Shown one piece after another: positions 36,263 to 45,665 of a stretch of DNA of 64,000 nt; the first letter of the stretch is position 1; the number at the start of each line of letters is the position of its first letter. The notes beneath the pieces were generated by a model. The model saw only the letters and a program-made list of their open reading frames with translations. It did not search any database and was not told where the DNA came from. Position numbers and translations under genes: made by a program. The stretch comes from Loktanella sp. PT4BL (lineage in GTDB: Bacteria > Pseudomonadota > Alphaproteobacteria > Rhodobacterales > Rhodobacteraceae): the NCBI RefSeq assembly GCF_003201935.1, contig NZ_QJJL01000001.1, positions 682,001 through 746,000 on the forward strand. The letters run 5' to 3'.

Positions 36263-38623
36263 TTAGAACTGAACGTTCAGGCCGAACTGAAAGCCGTGTC
36301 TTTCGTAGGTGTCGCCGAATGCGCCACCATAGCCCGCTTCAATCCGGATATCGCGTGCGGCACTGGATGAGACCAGGCTCTGGAACCCGAGATTGACCCC
36401 GACAAAGTCGTCGTCACGCCCTTCGATCGGGAAGGATGCAGCGGGCAATCCGTCAAAGCCGGTTTCGATCAGCAGATCATCACTGGACATTGTGTTGTAG
36501 GCGACACTGCCTGTCAGCTTGTTCTGACCCGTGGCGCCGGGGATGTCATATGCGCCTTTCAGGCCGAATGATCCCATGAATGTGCTGCCAGATTGCTCTC
36601 CTACTGTCAGGTTGAACGCACCAGCACCGGTCTCGGTGAAGCCGTCGACTGTGACATTGTAGAACCCGATGGATGCCATCGGACCAACTGCAAAGCCGCC
36701 CAGATCGCGCAGATAACTGGCTTCGACTGCCCCAAAGGTTTGCGAGCCTTCGGTATTGCCGGTTGCCGTTTGGTCGAGGACATTGCGGGTGCTGTCGTAG
36801 GTTGCGTCCTGATACCCGAAAAGGGCCTTGAAGCTTGCGCCGGTCTCCATATTCGCGCGCGCAAACCCGATCAAGGACAGACCGGTCATTTCAACGTCAC
36901 CAAGCCCGTCAGCAGCTTCGGCAGTTGATGTTGTTCCGCCGACCGCGATACCGACCGAGGTATTCGCGTTCACACGGTTTTCGACACCGACAGTGAAGGA
37001 TGTCGCGTCGACATCATAGCCGATCGACCCCGACGTTGCATCATAGGTCGCAGCCGATCCACCCAGTGACGCGAGGCCATAGAGGTTTCCGCCCATGAGC
37101 CAGGACTGCGCTCCGCCGCTTTGCGTGACACCGATGCTATCGCCGCCAGCAACCGGCGCCAGACCGGTGATCGCACCGACATGACCCTGCGCTGCTTCAA
37201 AGCCCATCGCAGTGTAAGCAGGTGCAATGGTGAACCCCGTGCTGGTCAGAGCGGCAGCTTGCTCGGCTGGTTCCAGCGCGAGGATTGCTGCGATAGCGTC
37301 CTCATACTCCTCTGCATTGCCGACGTCCCAGTAGGGCACGTTCGCTGCTGCATCGAGATAACCCGCCAGTTTGAACTGGTAGTCGGACTGGGCCTCTGTC
37401 ACGATCGGGACGAATTCCGGCACCCAGCGCAGGGTGAATACTCCGTCTTCGATCGTGCCAATGGTAATATCGTAATTCAGGTTTGCATTGCGCAAATCCT
37501 CAATCGGATCGACTGCAAACAGTCCGTTCGCTTCTGCTGCGGCGACAATAGCATCAGGCACGACACCGGATGCATAATCCAGATCGGCTACTTCGACGCC
37601 GAGGGTTGCTGCCAATTCTGCCAGACGTTCAGGCAGAAGAACGGGTGGTTCGGCGCTTCCCGGAAGGTCGTCGGGGACTTCCGTAAGAGCGAGGTTTCCG
37701 TAGTTCCATTCGCCATCCGCGATATTGTACCACGCGATCAGAGCAGATTCGTCATCGGGATTGTCGTTGTCGTCCCAGAACAAGCCATCAGGCACCATGG
37801 TATTGTCGAGAAAGAAATCGCCGAACGCTGCTGTGTAGTCGCTATTTGTAAACGCTGCGTCCGCACCGCTGGCTGTGCCAAAGGCAAGAACGTCCTCACT
37901 GAAATCCGAGGTAAAGCCTGCGCGGCTCTCGGAGAAGAACCCGATATCGCCCTCATTCCCGCCTTCGCCGAACAGGCCATCGACCAGCCGTCCGCCAAGG
38001 CCGATTTCAGTTGCAGCGAGATTGAACAGAACTGCATTTGCAGGGTCCGACGGGTCCATCAGCACACCATCAGAATCCCTTAATTCAAGCGAGAAGCCGG
38101 TAATGCGCGCACCTGTGAAGTTCGACACTTTGCCGAATGTGAAATAGTCGACCGAAGACGTATCAACCAGATTGCTTTCTTCATCAAAGTACGGATCGCT
38201 GTTGGTCTGGAAGGTCATTTCGAACGGATCGGGACCGGTCAGCCATGTCTTGATCCGCTTGCCCGAACCAGGGGCGGAATCGCAGTAAATGTCTGGGTTG
38301 TTGGCCATCAGACAGTTCACGACATCACCGCGCGACTCGATATCCTCACTGGTGTCCGAGAAATCCGTGATGATCACTTCAAACGGATCAAGGTACAGGA
38401 ACTCGCCAGGGTTTTCGGGGTCGTCAACCCGCGTGCGTGTAAACGTAACGGCCTTGACGCCCGGCGCCAGAACACCTTCTTCAGGATCGGAAAAAATCAG
38501 TCCATCACCCGATGTTCCTATCAGCGGGTTCTCAGAAAGTGTGTCCGCCCAAGCAGTTGTACCGGCAAGGGTAAGTGCTGCTACCGATCCCGCGGTGATA
38601 AACCTTGTCCTTTGTTTCATCAT
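36263..38623 (-). CDS. Autotransporter-domain outer-membrane protein
   Basis: A 786-aa exported protein. The signal peptide ends near residue 26 (TTAWA). Residues about 30-340 are acidic and beta-rich, with DYFTFGKVSNFTGARITGFSLEL and IGFFSESRAGF, which resemble the choice-of-anchor F passenger-like domain. A helical linker follows, then a C-terminal beta-barrel of about 270 residues (SWLMGGNLYGLASLGG onward) ending in aromatic HGFQFGLNVQF, the Phe end used for outer-membrane assembly. No protease triad is visible. Probably surface-exposed, of unknown function. It is divergent from the MFS gene across 195 bp; I see no clear promoter there. Confidence 0.82.
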   Translation of the reverse strand: MMKQRTRFITAGSVAALTLAGTTAWADTLSENPLIGTSGDGLIFSDPEEGVLAPGVKAVTFTRTRVDDPENPGEFLYLDPFEVIITDFSDTSEDIESRGDVVNCLMANNPDIYCDSAPGSGKRIKTWLTGPDPFEMTFQTNSDPYFDEESNLVDTSSVDYFTFGKVSNFTGARITGFSLELRDSDGVLMDPSDPANAVLFNLAATEIGLGGRLVDGLFGEGGNEGDIGFFSESRAGFTSDFSEDVLAFGTASGADAAFTNSDYTAAFGDFFLDNTMVPDGLFWDDNDNPDDESALIAWYNIADGEWNYGNLALTEVPDDLPGSAEPPVLLPERLAELAATLGVEVADLDYASGVVPDAIVAAAEANGLFAVDPIEDLRNANLNYDITIGTIEDGVFTLRWVPEFVPIVTEAQSDYQFKLAGYLDAAANVPYWDVGNAEEYEDAIAAILALEPAEQAAALTSTGFTIAPAYTAMGFEAAQGHVGAITGLAPVAGGDSIGVTQSGGAQSWLMGGNLYGLASLGGSAATYDATSGSIGYDVDATSFTVGVENRVNANTSVGIAVGGTTSTAEAADGLGDVEMTGLSLIGFARANMETGASFKALFGYQDATYDSTRNVLDQTATGNTEGSQTFGAVEASYLRDLGGFAVGPMASIGFYNVTVDGFTETGAGAFNLTVGEQSGSTFMGSFGLKGAYDIPGATGQNKLTGSVAYNTMSSDDLLIETGFDGLPAASFPIEGRDDDFVGVNLGFQSLVSSSAARDIRIEAGYGGAFGDTYERHGFQFGLNVQF

Positions 38624-38818
38624 CTCGAATTCCCCTAACTCTCAAAGTGGTTCCTACACATTCCAGATTCGGAATTATTAAGGGGTAGCGATGCAGTGAT
38701 GTGTTGCTATTGATATATGTCAAAAATTGAATGTTTGGGTCTGGTTTGGAAGACCGAGCAACGGGCATATGCAACCAAAGTCTCGCTTTTCGCGATCAGG
38801 AGGCGTAAGCGTTTCGAC

Positions 38819-40048
38819 ATGAATATTGTTCGCCTCGAAGATGCCCGAAACTTACCGCTGTGGCGCAGGCCCACATCGCTCTTGTTTGTCATGGCAATGG
38901 CGATGCCTGTTGCCTTTGCGACGTGGTCGGCGCTGCTTAATAACTTTGTGATTGAGGTCGCGAATTTTGATGGCGCCGATATCGGCTGGCTGCATACTGT
39001 ACGCGAAATTCCGGGCTTCTTTGCAATCGGTGTGATTGCGTTGATCATGTTTATTCGCGAGCAGGTCTTGGGGCTGGTCGCACTGATTATGCTGGGGGCG
39101 GCCACGGCTGTGACGGCACAATTTCCCGAAATGGCAGGCATTTTGACGGTAACAATGCTGTCGTCGATCGGGTTCCATTATTACGAGACAGTCAATCAAT
39201 CGCTGCAGTTGCAGTGGATTGACAAGAAGCGCGCGCCGCAAACGCTGGGCTGGATATTGTCGGCGGGATCGGGCGCAACGCTGATTGTGTATCTGCTGAT
39301 CGTCGTGAGCTGGGAACGGTTCGGTTTGACATATAGTACTGTCTACTGGCTCTCTGGCGGGTTTACGGCCGTTGTCGCCACGATGTGTCTGCTTGCTTAT
39401 CCGCAGTTTGAGGCACCGCACCCGCAGGTCAAGAAGATGGTCCTGCGCAAGCGCTATTGGCTCTACTATGCGCTGCAATTCATGTCGGGCGCGCGGCGGC
39501 AGATCTTTGTCGTCTTCGCGGGTTTCATGATGGTCGAGCAGTTTGGTTTTGCCGTTGATGACATCACCAAGCTGTTCATGTTCACCCTGCTGATCAATAT
39601 GTTTGCAGCGCCGTTGCTCGGTAGGATTGTGCAGGTCTTCGGTGAACGCCGGGCGCTGGTTTTCGAATATGTGGGGCTGTGTCTGGTGTTCTTCGCCTAT
39701 GGTGGCATTTACTATTTCGGCTGGGGCGTTTTGCTGGCGACGGGGCTTTATATCGTGAACCATTTGTTCTTTAGCCTCGCACTTGCGATCAAGACCTACT
39801 TTCAAAAGATCGCTGATCCGCAGGACATTGCGCCCACCGCGGCGGTGGCCTTTACGATCAACCACATTGCGGCTGTCTTTTTGCCGGCGCTGCTGGGCTA
39901 TGTCTGGCTGCAATCGCCGGGTTTGGTGTTTTTGATGGCGGCGGGAATGGCGATTATTTCGCTGTTGCTCTCGCTTTTGATCCCGCGCCATCCGGCCCCC
40001 GGTCACGAGACCGTGTTTCAGGGCCGGTTGTTGGCTGCGGCAGAGTAG
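38819..40048 (+). CDS. MFS-family transporter
   Basis: A 409-aa inner-membrane protein with about twelve helices, the first beginning [23 protein letters not shown] cytoplasmic loop with basic residues ([14 protein letters not shown]) and a long middle loop ([20 protein letters not shown]) fit the MFS. ATG 38819 is used; AGGAGG lies 15 bases upstream, rather far, and the open frame extends 34 codons further without a better site. The substrate is unknown. Confidence 0.82.
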   Translation: MNIVRLEDARNLPLWRRPTSLLFVMAMAMPVAFATWSALLNNFVIEVANFDGADIGWLHTVREIPGFFAIGVIALIMFIREQVLGLVALIMLGAATAVTAQFPEMAGILTVTMLSSIGFHYYETVNQSLQLQWIDKKRAPQTLGWILSAGSGATLIVYLLIVVSWERFGLTYSTVYWLSGGFTAVVATMCLLAYPQFEAPHPQVKKMVLRKRYWLYYALQFMSGARRQIFVVFAGFMMVEQFGFAVDDITKLFMFTLLINMFAAPLLGRIVQVFGERRALVFEYVGLCLVFFAYGGIYYFGWGVLLATGLYIVNHLFFSLALAIKTYFQKIADPQDIAPTAAVAFTINHIAAVFLPALLGYVWLQSPGLVFLMAAGMAIISLLLSLLIPRHPAPGHETVFQGRLLAAAE

Positions 40049-40101
40049 TAAATCCGCCTGACCACACTATATTAAAGGCGAACCTGATAGGAGGCGTTCA
40101 T

Positions 40102-40752
40102 ATGTTTTTCATGTCCCGCGCGAAATCTGAAATGGTAGCCAAGGATGCAGCACTGCCGGGCCGTGCGCATGCGATCCCCACAGCCAAGACCCATTACGTG
40201 TTCGAGACCCCGCTGACAGGCGAGGTGCCTGCGGGCATGGAAGAAGCCATGTTCGGTATGGGCTGTTTTTGGGGTGTCGAGCGGATGTTCTGGAAACTGG
40301 ACGGCGTGCAATCGACCATGGTGGGCTATGCGGGCGGCTATACCCCCAACCCGACCTATGAAGAGGTCTGTTCCGGCAAGACCGGCCATAACGAGGTCGT
40401 GCGCGTGATCTATGATCCTGCGGTCATTTCCTATGATCAATTGCTACAGGTCTTCTGGGAAGGCCATGATCCGACCCAGGGAATGCGGCAAGGCAATGAT
40501 ACAGGAACGCAGTACCGTTCCGGTATTTATGCCTATTCAGCAGCACAAAAAGCTGCTGCGGAAGCTGCAAAAGAGGCCTTCGCCCCGCGTTTGTCGCAGG
40601 CCGGTTACGGCGCTATCACAACCGAGATCATTGATGCACCGCCATTCTATTTTGCGGAAGAGTATCACCAGCAATATCTGGCCAAGAACCCCGGGGGTTA
40701 CTGCGGGATTGGTGGCACGGGCGTGACCTGCCCGATTGGCGTGGGTGCCTGA
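40102..40752 (+). CDS. msrA: Peptide-methionine (S)-S-oxide reductase
   Basis: A 216-aa cytoplasmic repair enzyme that reduces methionine-S-sulfoxide using thioredoxin. The catalytic motif [11 protein letters not shown] holds Cys55; the resolving Cys residues lie in the C-terminal [14 protein letters not shown]. Other family parts are [26 protein letters not shown] and [16 protein letters not shown] precedes the ATG. The next gene overlaps its end by 8 bp. Confidence 0.96.
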   Translation: MFFMSRAKSEMVAKDAALPGRAHAIPTAKTHYVFETPLTGEVPAGMEEAMFGMGCFWGVERMFWKLDGVQSTMVGYAGGYTPNPTYEEVCSGKTGHNEVVRVIYDPAVISYDQLLQVFWEGHDPTQGMRQGNDTGTQYRSGIYAYSAAQKAAAEAAKEAFAPRLSQAGYGAITTEIIDAPPFYFAEEYHQQYLAKNPGGYCGIGGTGVTCPIGVGA

Positions 40753-41494
40753 CACGCGCGATACACTTCATATTGCCGCACGGATTCTGCTGCTGCCTGT
40801 CTTGCTGGGGCAGGCAGTATTCGTGCGCAAACGCTATATTGCATTGCCGGAACCAACGGGAGATCGCACAGGGACGATCGGACAGGGGCCGCCATTACGG
40901 CTTTTGATCCTTGGCGACAGCTCGGCCGTGGGGGTAGGTGTCGCGCGGCAAGAGCAGGCCTTGCTGGGGCAGTTGACCACGCATTTGGCCCCCCATGCGA
41001 CCGTGACATATCATCTGCACGCTGTGACCGGTGCCAAGACATCAGATGTATTGGCGTGGCTCGATACGCTGCAAGAAGGGCCATACGACGTTGCCGTCAC
41101 CGCTTTGGGCGTGAATGACGTGACAAAGGCTGTGTCGCTCGGGCGATGGCAGCGACAACAAACAGCTTTGCTTGATCGGCTGACGACACAGTGCGGTGCG
41201 CGTAAGATCGTCGTCTCGGGCCTGCCACCGATGGGCCAGTTCCCGCTCTTGCCACATCCCTTGCGTTGGGTACTGGGGCGTCAGGCGGCGCGCTTCGACA
41301 GGCATCTGCATGCGCTTGTCGTGGCACGGCCTGCCTGTACGATGGCGCGTATTGATCTGGGTCTGGACAAAACGAACATGTCGGAAGACGGGTTCCACCC
41401 CGGCCCTGCGGTCTATGCGGCTTGGGCCAAGGAGATTGCGCAGATCATCCTTGCGGACCGTGAATTGCTTGACGGGGCGCGGGGCGCGCCATAA
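40745..41494 (+). CDS. SGNH/GDSL-family hydrolase (esterase-like)
   Basis: A 249-aa hydrolase. Block [15 protein letters not shown] (nucleophile Ser near residue 55), block III GVNDVTK and block [15 protein letters not shown] give the Ser-Asp-His set. Start is a GTG at 40745, an 8-bp overlap with msrA; a TTG three codons earlier is the alternative. It may have a short N-terminal hydrophobic anchor ([19 protein letters not shown]). Likely translated together with msrA; substrate unknown. Confidence 0.85.
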   Translation: MPDTRDTLHIAARILLLPVLLGQAVFVRKRYIALPEPTGDRTGTIGQGPPLRLLILGDSSAVGVGVARQEQALLGQLTTHLAPHATVTYHLHAVTGAKTSDVLAWLDTLQEGPYDVAVTALGVNDVTKAVSLGRWQRQQTALLDRLTTQCGARKIVVSGLPPMGQFPLLPHPLRWVLGRQAARFDRHLHALVVARPACTMARIDLGLDKTNMSEDGFHPGPAVYAAWAKEIAQIILADRELLDGARGAP

Positions 41495-41521
41495 CGGAAA
41501 GTGAACCAGCGCAAGGGCAAG

Positions 41522-42403
41522 ATGATGATTACCTATTCGGCTTTGACAACGATCACCGGTGAAGACCCGGCCTATGCCTTGGCCGAAGCGATTGAAGGGC
41601 TCGAGCCGGAACCGACAGGCGTAGGTGTCTTCGAGATTGAAGACGGATCAGGCCTTTGGGAGGTCGCGGCCTACTTTATGGACCGGCCCGATGCCGGAGC
41701 GCTCGCCGTGCTATCGGCACTCTATGACGCAAAGCCCTTTAATATCTCGGAAATCCCCGAACAGGATTGGGTGTCAAAAGTGCAGCGGGAACTGTCCCCT
41801 GTGCAGGCAGGACGGTTCTTCGTCTACGGCACGCATGATGCAGACAAGGTGCCAGCCGATAAGATCCCTTTGCTGATTGATGCGGCCATGGCCTTTGGCA
41901 CTGGGCATCATGGTACAACAAAGGGCTGTCTCGAGGCCTTCGACAAGTTACTGACGGACGGTTTCGCCGGAAAGAATATTCTGGATGTGGGTTGCGGCAC
42001 GGCAGTGCTGGCGATGGCCGCTGCCAAAGCGCTGCCTGATACGGTTCTCGCCAGTGATATTGACCCGACCGCCGTTGAAGTGGCGCAGGCCAATGTTGTC
42101 AGCAACGGGCTGCAGGACCGCGTGAACTGCGTTGTCGCAGCCGGTTTCGGAGCGCCTGTCCTGAAAGACAGTGCACCATATGACCTGATCTTCGCGAATA
42201 TCCTCAAGGCTCCGCTGATCGGTCTGGCGCCGGATATGGGAGCCAATATCGCAAACGGCGGCTATGCGATTCTATCGGGGATTCTCAATGAGCAGGCTGA
42301 CGAGGTGATCGCCGTCTATGCTCAAAACGGGTTCAATCTGATTGAACGGCATGTGATTGTTGACTGGACGACGCTAATTTTAGGCAAAGTTTCGTCCAAA
42401 TAG
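41522..42403 (+). CDS. prmA: Ribosomal protein L11 methyltransferase
   Basis: A 293-aa SAM-dependent enzyme that trimethylates L11. The SAM motif I is ILDVGCGTAVLAMAAAK near residue 155, and the NPPY-like segment is DLIFANILKAPL near 223; an AMAFGTGHHGTTKGCLEAF motif precedes motif I. ATG 41522 has AAGGGC upstream; a GTG seven codons earlier is possible. It lies 27 bp after the SGNH gene. Confidence 0.92.
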   Translation: MMITYSALTTITGEDPAYALAEAIEGLEPEPTGVGVFEIEDGSGLWEVAAYFMDRPDAGALAVLSALYDAKPFNISEIPEQDWVSKVQRELSPVQAGRFFVYGTHDADKVPADKIPLLIDAAMAFGTGHHGTTKGCLEAFDKLLTDGFAGKNILDVGCGTAVLAMAAAKALPDTVLASDIDPTAVEVAQANVVSNGLQDRVNCVVAAGFGAPVLKDSAPYDLIFANILKAPLIGLAPDMGANIANGGYAILSGILNEQADEVIAVYAQNGFNLIERHVIVDWTTLILGKVSSK

Positions 42404-42469
42404 GGCCATATTGCCCAGATTAATTGAAAATTCACGCGGTTGGTGCGAATGTAAAGATGTTGTTGTATT

Positions 42470-42850
42470 ATGAGTAACCGTCAAACTTTGGAGGATGATT
42501 CGGTGCAAGCCCACGTCCCTTTTGATAAAAGACTGAAAAAGATCGTCCGTCGCCATGAAAAAATGGCGAACGGCGTTGTGCGGACAGTAAACTCTGACGG
42601 GTTGATCGTGGCCAAGCCGCGGCTCTACCGCCCGCGCTTCCCGCTCAAAGGTCTGTTGGCGGTTCTCTTCCTTGGCTTCCTGTTCAAGGGGTTCCTGTTC
42701 GCTTATCTGGGCGAAGCAGCCTACGGTGAGCGCGTTGCGGCACTGCAAGGCGGCACCGTACTTGAACAGGCCGGCGCTTGGGTGATGCAGCCCGATCCTG
42801 TGACCATGGTTGCAGCTGCGGGTATCGCAACAGTGCTGCCGCAGAACTAA
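42470..42850 (+). CDS. Small hypothetical single-pass membrane protein
   Basis: A 126-aa protein. A basic N-terminal region (DKRLKKIVRRHEKMANGVVRTVNSDGLIV) precedes one transmembrane segment near residues 59-82 (LLAVLFLGFLFKGFLFAYLG) and an outer C-terminal part with ERVAALQGGTVLEQAGAWVMQPDPVT. I recall similar proteins in Rhodobacteraceae but no function. It is followed by a strong convergent terminator. Confidence 0.75.
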   Translation: MSNRQTLEDDSVQAHVPFDKRLKKIVRRHEKMANGVVRTVNSDGLIVAKPRLYRPRFPLKGLLAVLFLGFLFKGFLFAYLGEAAYGERVAALQGGTVLEQAGAWVMQPDPVTMVAAAGIATVLPQN

Positions 42851-42870
42851 GCCAGCATAACAGAAAACGA

Positions 42871-42908
42871 AAAGGCCGCGTTCCAAATGGACGCGGCCTT
42901 TCGCTTTT
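42871..42908. terminator. Bidirectional terminator
   Basis: AAAGGCCGCGT and ACGCGGCCTTT pair around a nine-base loop, with TCGCTTTT after. It lies between the convergent small membrane protein and DUF1127 genes and can serve both. Confidence 0.88.
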
Positions 42909-42924
42909 GGTCGGTCGCTTTTGC

Positions 42925-43140
42925 TTAGCGTGCGGTGCGTGTCGCGATTTCTTCGATGTCGCCATATGTCAGGCCGATATCGTCCAGCTCACGGGCTGTC
43001 AGCTTGGACAGCGAATTGCGCGTGATACGGGCATCATTCCATGCAGCAACGGCGCTGAACATGTTCATGAAGAAACCAGAAATCTTGCCAGCGGATTGGC
43101 CAGCGACGGGGCGGGTTGTGTCAAAAGAGGCCATGGCCAT
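42925..43140 (-). CDS. DUF1127 family small protein
   Basis: A 71-aa protein with the DUF1127 C-terminal half: NDARITRNSLSKLTARELDDIGLTYGDIEEIA. The N-terminal part has a short hydrophobic patch (GKISGFFMNMFSAVAAW). Short Arg-rich DUF1127 proteins have been linked to RNA metabolism and phosphate or stress responses in other alphaproteobacteria; that role is not shown here. AGGAAT precedes the ATG; a second ATG two codons later is possible. Confidence 0.85.
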   Translation of the reverse strand: MAMASFDTTRPVAGQSAGKISGFFMNMFSAVAAWNDARITRNSLSKLTARELDDIGLTYGDIEEIATRTAR

Positions 43141-43444
43141 ATTCCTATTGTCTATGCTGCAGGTGCAGCGTTGATCTGATAGGGGGCATCTATGAGGGAA
43201 AGCACGGGTTGACTAGTGCCATCTTAGCATGGGTCATATGCGTTTTCATCATGCCTCATTTTTGTGCATATGCTGCCGCAAAGTATTTATTTATAAGGGT
43301 TTAATGGAGGCGCTTTTCACCCTTTGAGTGCCGCATTCAGGCGGTGTGACCTTTTCGGCGCATAACTGGCGCTATGCCAAGCCTCTTGGTCTTTGTTCGC
43401 GTTTTGTGCTAGCGATGCTCTTAGAACAAAAAAAGAGGCGAGCG
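43141..43444. other. 304-bp intergenic region upstream of ruvC and DUF1127
   Basis: Divergent promoter region. It is AT-rich in the middle (about 43230-43305) and contains no ORF that I can support. A possible SOS-like GTTC-N7-GTGC lies near its right end. No other structure was found. Confidence 0.5.
43395..43409. promoter_or_regulatory. Possible LexA (SOS) box before ruvC
   Basis: GTTC-GCGTTTT-GTGC matches the alphaproteobacterial LexA consensus GTTC-N7-GTTC with one mismatch, 36 bp before the ruvC ATG. SOS control of ruv genes is known in many bacteria. The match is not exact. Confidence 0.4.
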
Positions 43445-43951
43445 ATGCGTGTTTTGGGGATCGATCCGGGCCTGCGGAATATGGGTTGGGGTATTATCGA
43501 CGTGGCCGGATCACGGCTGACACATGTGGCCAACGGGATCTGTCACTCGCAGGTGGGTGATATGGCCGACCGCCTTTTGTCATTGCATGAGCAACTGACT
43601 GCAGTCTTGCAAAAGTACCAGCCACAGGCGGCGGCAGTCGAACAGACCTTTGTCAACAAGGACGGGGCAGGGACGCTGAAACTGGGTCAGGCGCGCGGTA
43701 TTGCGATGCTGGTACCTGCGCAGGCGGGTCTTGTTGTTGGTGAATACGCCCCCAATGCTGTCAAGAAGGCCGTGGTGGGTGTTGGCCATGCTGACAAGGT
43801 ACAGGTCGCGCATATGGTCAAAGTGCAATTGCCCGGTGTGCAACTGGCCGGGCCTGATGCGGCCGATGCGCTTGCCATCGCGATCTGTCATTCGTTTCAC
43901 GTACAGTCTTCCAGCAGCCTTGCTGCCGCATTGGCAAAGGCTGGCGCATGA
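43445..43951 (+). CDS. ruvC: Holliday junction resolvase RuvC
   Basis: A 168-aa endonuclease that cuts Holliday junctions at symmetric sites. Catalytic acids appear in [12 protein letters not shown] (Asp7), [12 protein letters not shown] (Glu near 67) and the C-terminal [14 protein letters not shown]. Start is ATG 43445, the standard N-terminus. It overlaps ruvA by 4 bp and opens the ruvCAB unit. Confidence 0.97.
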   Translation: MRVLGIDPGLRNMGWGIIDVAGSRLTHVANGICHSQVGDMADRLLSLHEQLTAVLQKYQPQAAAVEQTFVNKDGAGTLKLGQARGIAMLVPAQAGLVVGEYAPNAVKKAVVGVGHADKVQVAHMVKVQLPGVQLAGPDAADALAIAICHSFHVQSSSSLAAALAKAGA

Positions 43952-44607
43952 TTGGCAAGATTGCAGGACGGCTGGACTATCGCAGCACTGATCATGTGCT
44001 GATTGATGTGCGCGGCGTGGGGTATATTGTTTATGTCTCTGATCGCGTGATGGCGGGCCTGCCCGCCAATGGCGAGGCGGTGGCGCTCTATACCGATTTG
44101 TTGGTGCGTGAAGATAACTTGCAGCTATTCGGTTTTACTACGCTTGTTGAAAAGGAATGGCACCGTCTATTGATGTCGGTGCAGGGCATTGGGGCTAAGG
44201 CGTCGATGGCGATCTTGGGCACTTTGGGGGCCGATGGCGTCAGCCGCGCGATTGCGCTGGGCGATTGGAATGCTGTGGCCAAGGCCAAAGGTGTCGGCCC
44301 CAAGACCGCGCAGCGCGTGACGATTGAATTAAAGGACAAGGCCCCCGGTGTGATGGCGATGGGTGGATCTGTCGCCGAGGCGCTGGGCGATGACGTGATC
44401 GAGGTGGATGCGCCCAAAGCCCCGCGTAAGGCGGCAGTATCGCAGGGCAATCCGGCAAGTGCAGAGGCGTTGTCGGCGCTTGGGAACCTTGGCTATGCGC
44501 CGGGTGAGGCCGCGAGTGCCGTGGCTGAAGCTGCAGGGGCCACGCCGGATGCGGATACATCGACCCTGATCCGTGCTGCCTTGAAATTGCTGGCACCAAA
44601 GGGGTAG
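43948..44607 (+). CDS. ruvA: Holliday junction DNA helicase subunit RuvA
   Basis: A 219-aa tetrameric protein that binds the four-way junction and targets RuvB. The N-terminal OB fold is [26 protein letters not shown]; two helix-hairpin-helix motifs follow ([17 protein letters not shown] and [21 protein letters not shown]); the C-terminal domain III ([19 protein letters not shown]) contacts RuvB. It overlaps ruvC (ATGA) and lies 3 bp before ruvB. Confidence 0.97.
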   Translation: MIGKIAGRLDYRSTDHVLIDVRGVGYIVYVSDRVMAGLPANGEAVALYTDLLVREDNLQLFGFTTLVEKEWHRLLMSVQGIGAKASMAILGTLGADGVSRAIALGDWNAVAKAKGVGPKTAQRVTIELKDKAPGVMAMGGSVAEALGDDVIEVDAPKAPRKAAVSQGNPASAEALSALGNLGYAPGEAASAVAEAAGATPDADTSTLIRAALKLLAPKG

Positions 44608-44610
44608 GGG

Positions 44611-45636
44611 ATGGCGATGGACCAGCCTGACCCAACATTGCGCGCGGCCCCACGGCCAGAGGATGAAGACCGCGCGCTGCGGCCGCAGACGCTCGACGCG
44701 TTTATCGGCCAGCAGGCGGCGCGGGCCAACCTGTCGGTGTTTCTGGAAAGTGCGCGCAGGCGCGGCGAGGCGATGGACCATACCCTGTTTCATGGCCCGC
44801 CCGGATTGGGCAAGACCACGCTCGCCCAGATTATGGCGCGCGAATTGGGGGTGAATTTCCGGATGACTTCGGGGCCGGTTCTGGCCAAGGCGGGTGATCT
44901 TGCGGCGATCCTGACCAATCTGGAAGCGCGGGATGTCTTGTTTATCGACGAAATCCACCGGCTTAATCCGGCGGTGGAAGAGGTGCTTTATCCCGCGCTG
45001 GAGGATTTCGAGCTTGATCTGGTGATCGGCGAAGGCCCTGCGGCGCGCACCGTGCGGATTGAATTGCAGCCCTTTACGCTTGTGGGGGCGACCACGCGGA
45101 TGGGGCTTTTGACCACGCCATTGCGGGATCGTTTCGGCATTCCGACGCGCTTGGAATTTTACACCGAAGATGAATTGCACGAAATCGTCACGCGCGGCGC
45201 GCGCCTGATGGGCGCACCTGCCGCCCCTGAAGGCGCACGCGAGATCGCCCGCCGTGCCCGTGGTACGCCGCGCATCGCGGGCCGTTTGCTACGCCGTGTG
45301 GTGGATTTTGCGATTGTCGAGGGGGATGGAACGGTCACCCAGGCCATTGCGGATAGTGCCTTGACCCGTCTTGGCGTGGATCATCTGGGCCTTGATAATG
45401 CCGACCGTCGCTATCTGCGGCTGATTGCGGAGAGCTACGCAGGCGGGCCTGTGGGGGTCGAGACGCTTTCTGCGGCCCTGTCGGAAAGCCGTGATAGTCT
45501 GGAAGATGTGATAGAGCCCTATCTGCTGCAAAAAGGTTTGATCCAGCGTACGCCAAGAGGCCGGATGCTGGCGCAGCTTGCTTGGACGCATCTGGGGCTG
45601 AACGCGCCCAAATCGCAGACGGATTTATTTGGTTGA
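44611..45636 (+). CDS. ruvB: Holliday junction branch-migration ATPase RuvB
   Basis: A 341-aa AAA+ motor that drives branch migration with RuvA. It has Walker [10 protein letters not shown] near residue 69, Walker B LFIDEIH near 110, sensor [10 protein letters not shown] near 153 and the C-terminal winged helix ending [19 protein letters not shown] second ATG two codons in is possible. It ends the ruvCAB block, though the next gene begins 29 bp on in the same direction. Confidence 0.97.
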   Translation: MAMDQPDPTLRAAPRPEDEDRALRPQTLDAFIGQQAARANLSVFLESARRRGEAMDHTLFHGPPGLGKTTLAQIMARELGVNFRMTSGPVLAKAGDLAAILTNLEARDVLFIDEIHRLNPAVEEVLYPALEDFELDLVIGEGPAARTVRIELQPFTLVGATTRMGLLTTPLRDRFGIPTRLEFYTEDELHEIVTRGARLMGAPAAPEGAREIARRARGTPRIAGRLLRRVVDFAIVEGDGTVTQAIADSALTRLGVDHLGLDNADRRYLRLIAESYAGGPVGVETLSAALSESRDSLEDVIEPYLLQKGLIQRTPRGRMLAQLAWTHLGLNAPKSQTDLFG

Positions 45637-45642
45637 AGGGGC

Positions 45643-45665
45643 AGATGCCTCCGGCGGAAGTTTGA
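45643..45665 (+). repeat. Short GC-rich element between ruvB and the unknown gene
   Basis: The gap holds ATGCCTCCGGCGGAAGTT, partly palindromic (CCTCCGGCGG). It also reads as a six-codon frame (MPPAEV, stop) whose TGA directly abuts the next ATG. I recall closely similar GCCTCCGGCGG sequences scattered through Roseobacter genomes; this could be such a repeat or a leader peptide. Confidence 0.3.

Noticed and set aside
38624-38818. Regulatory palindrome in the gap before the MFS gene
   Set aside because: ATTCCAGATTCGGAAT is imperfect and shows no match to a known operator; not distinguishable from chance.
38852-40006. 384-codon open frame on the minus strand, His/Gln/Arg-rich
   Set aside because: Antisense to the MFS gene; composition reflects the reverse complement of hydrophobic codons.
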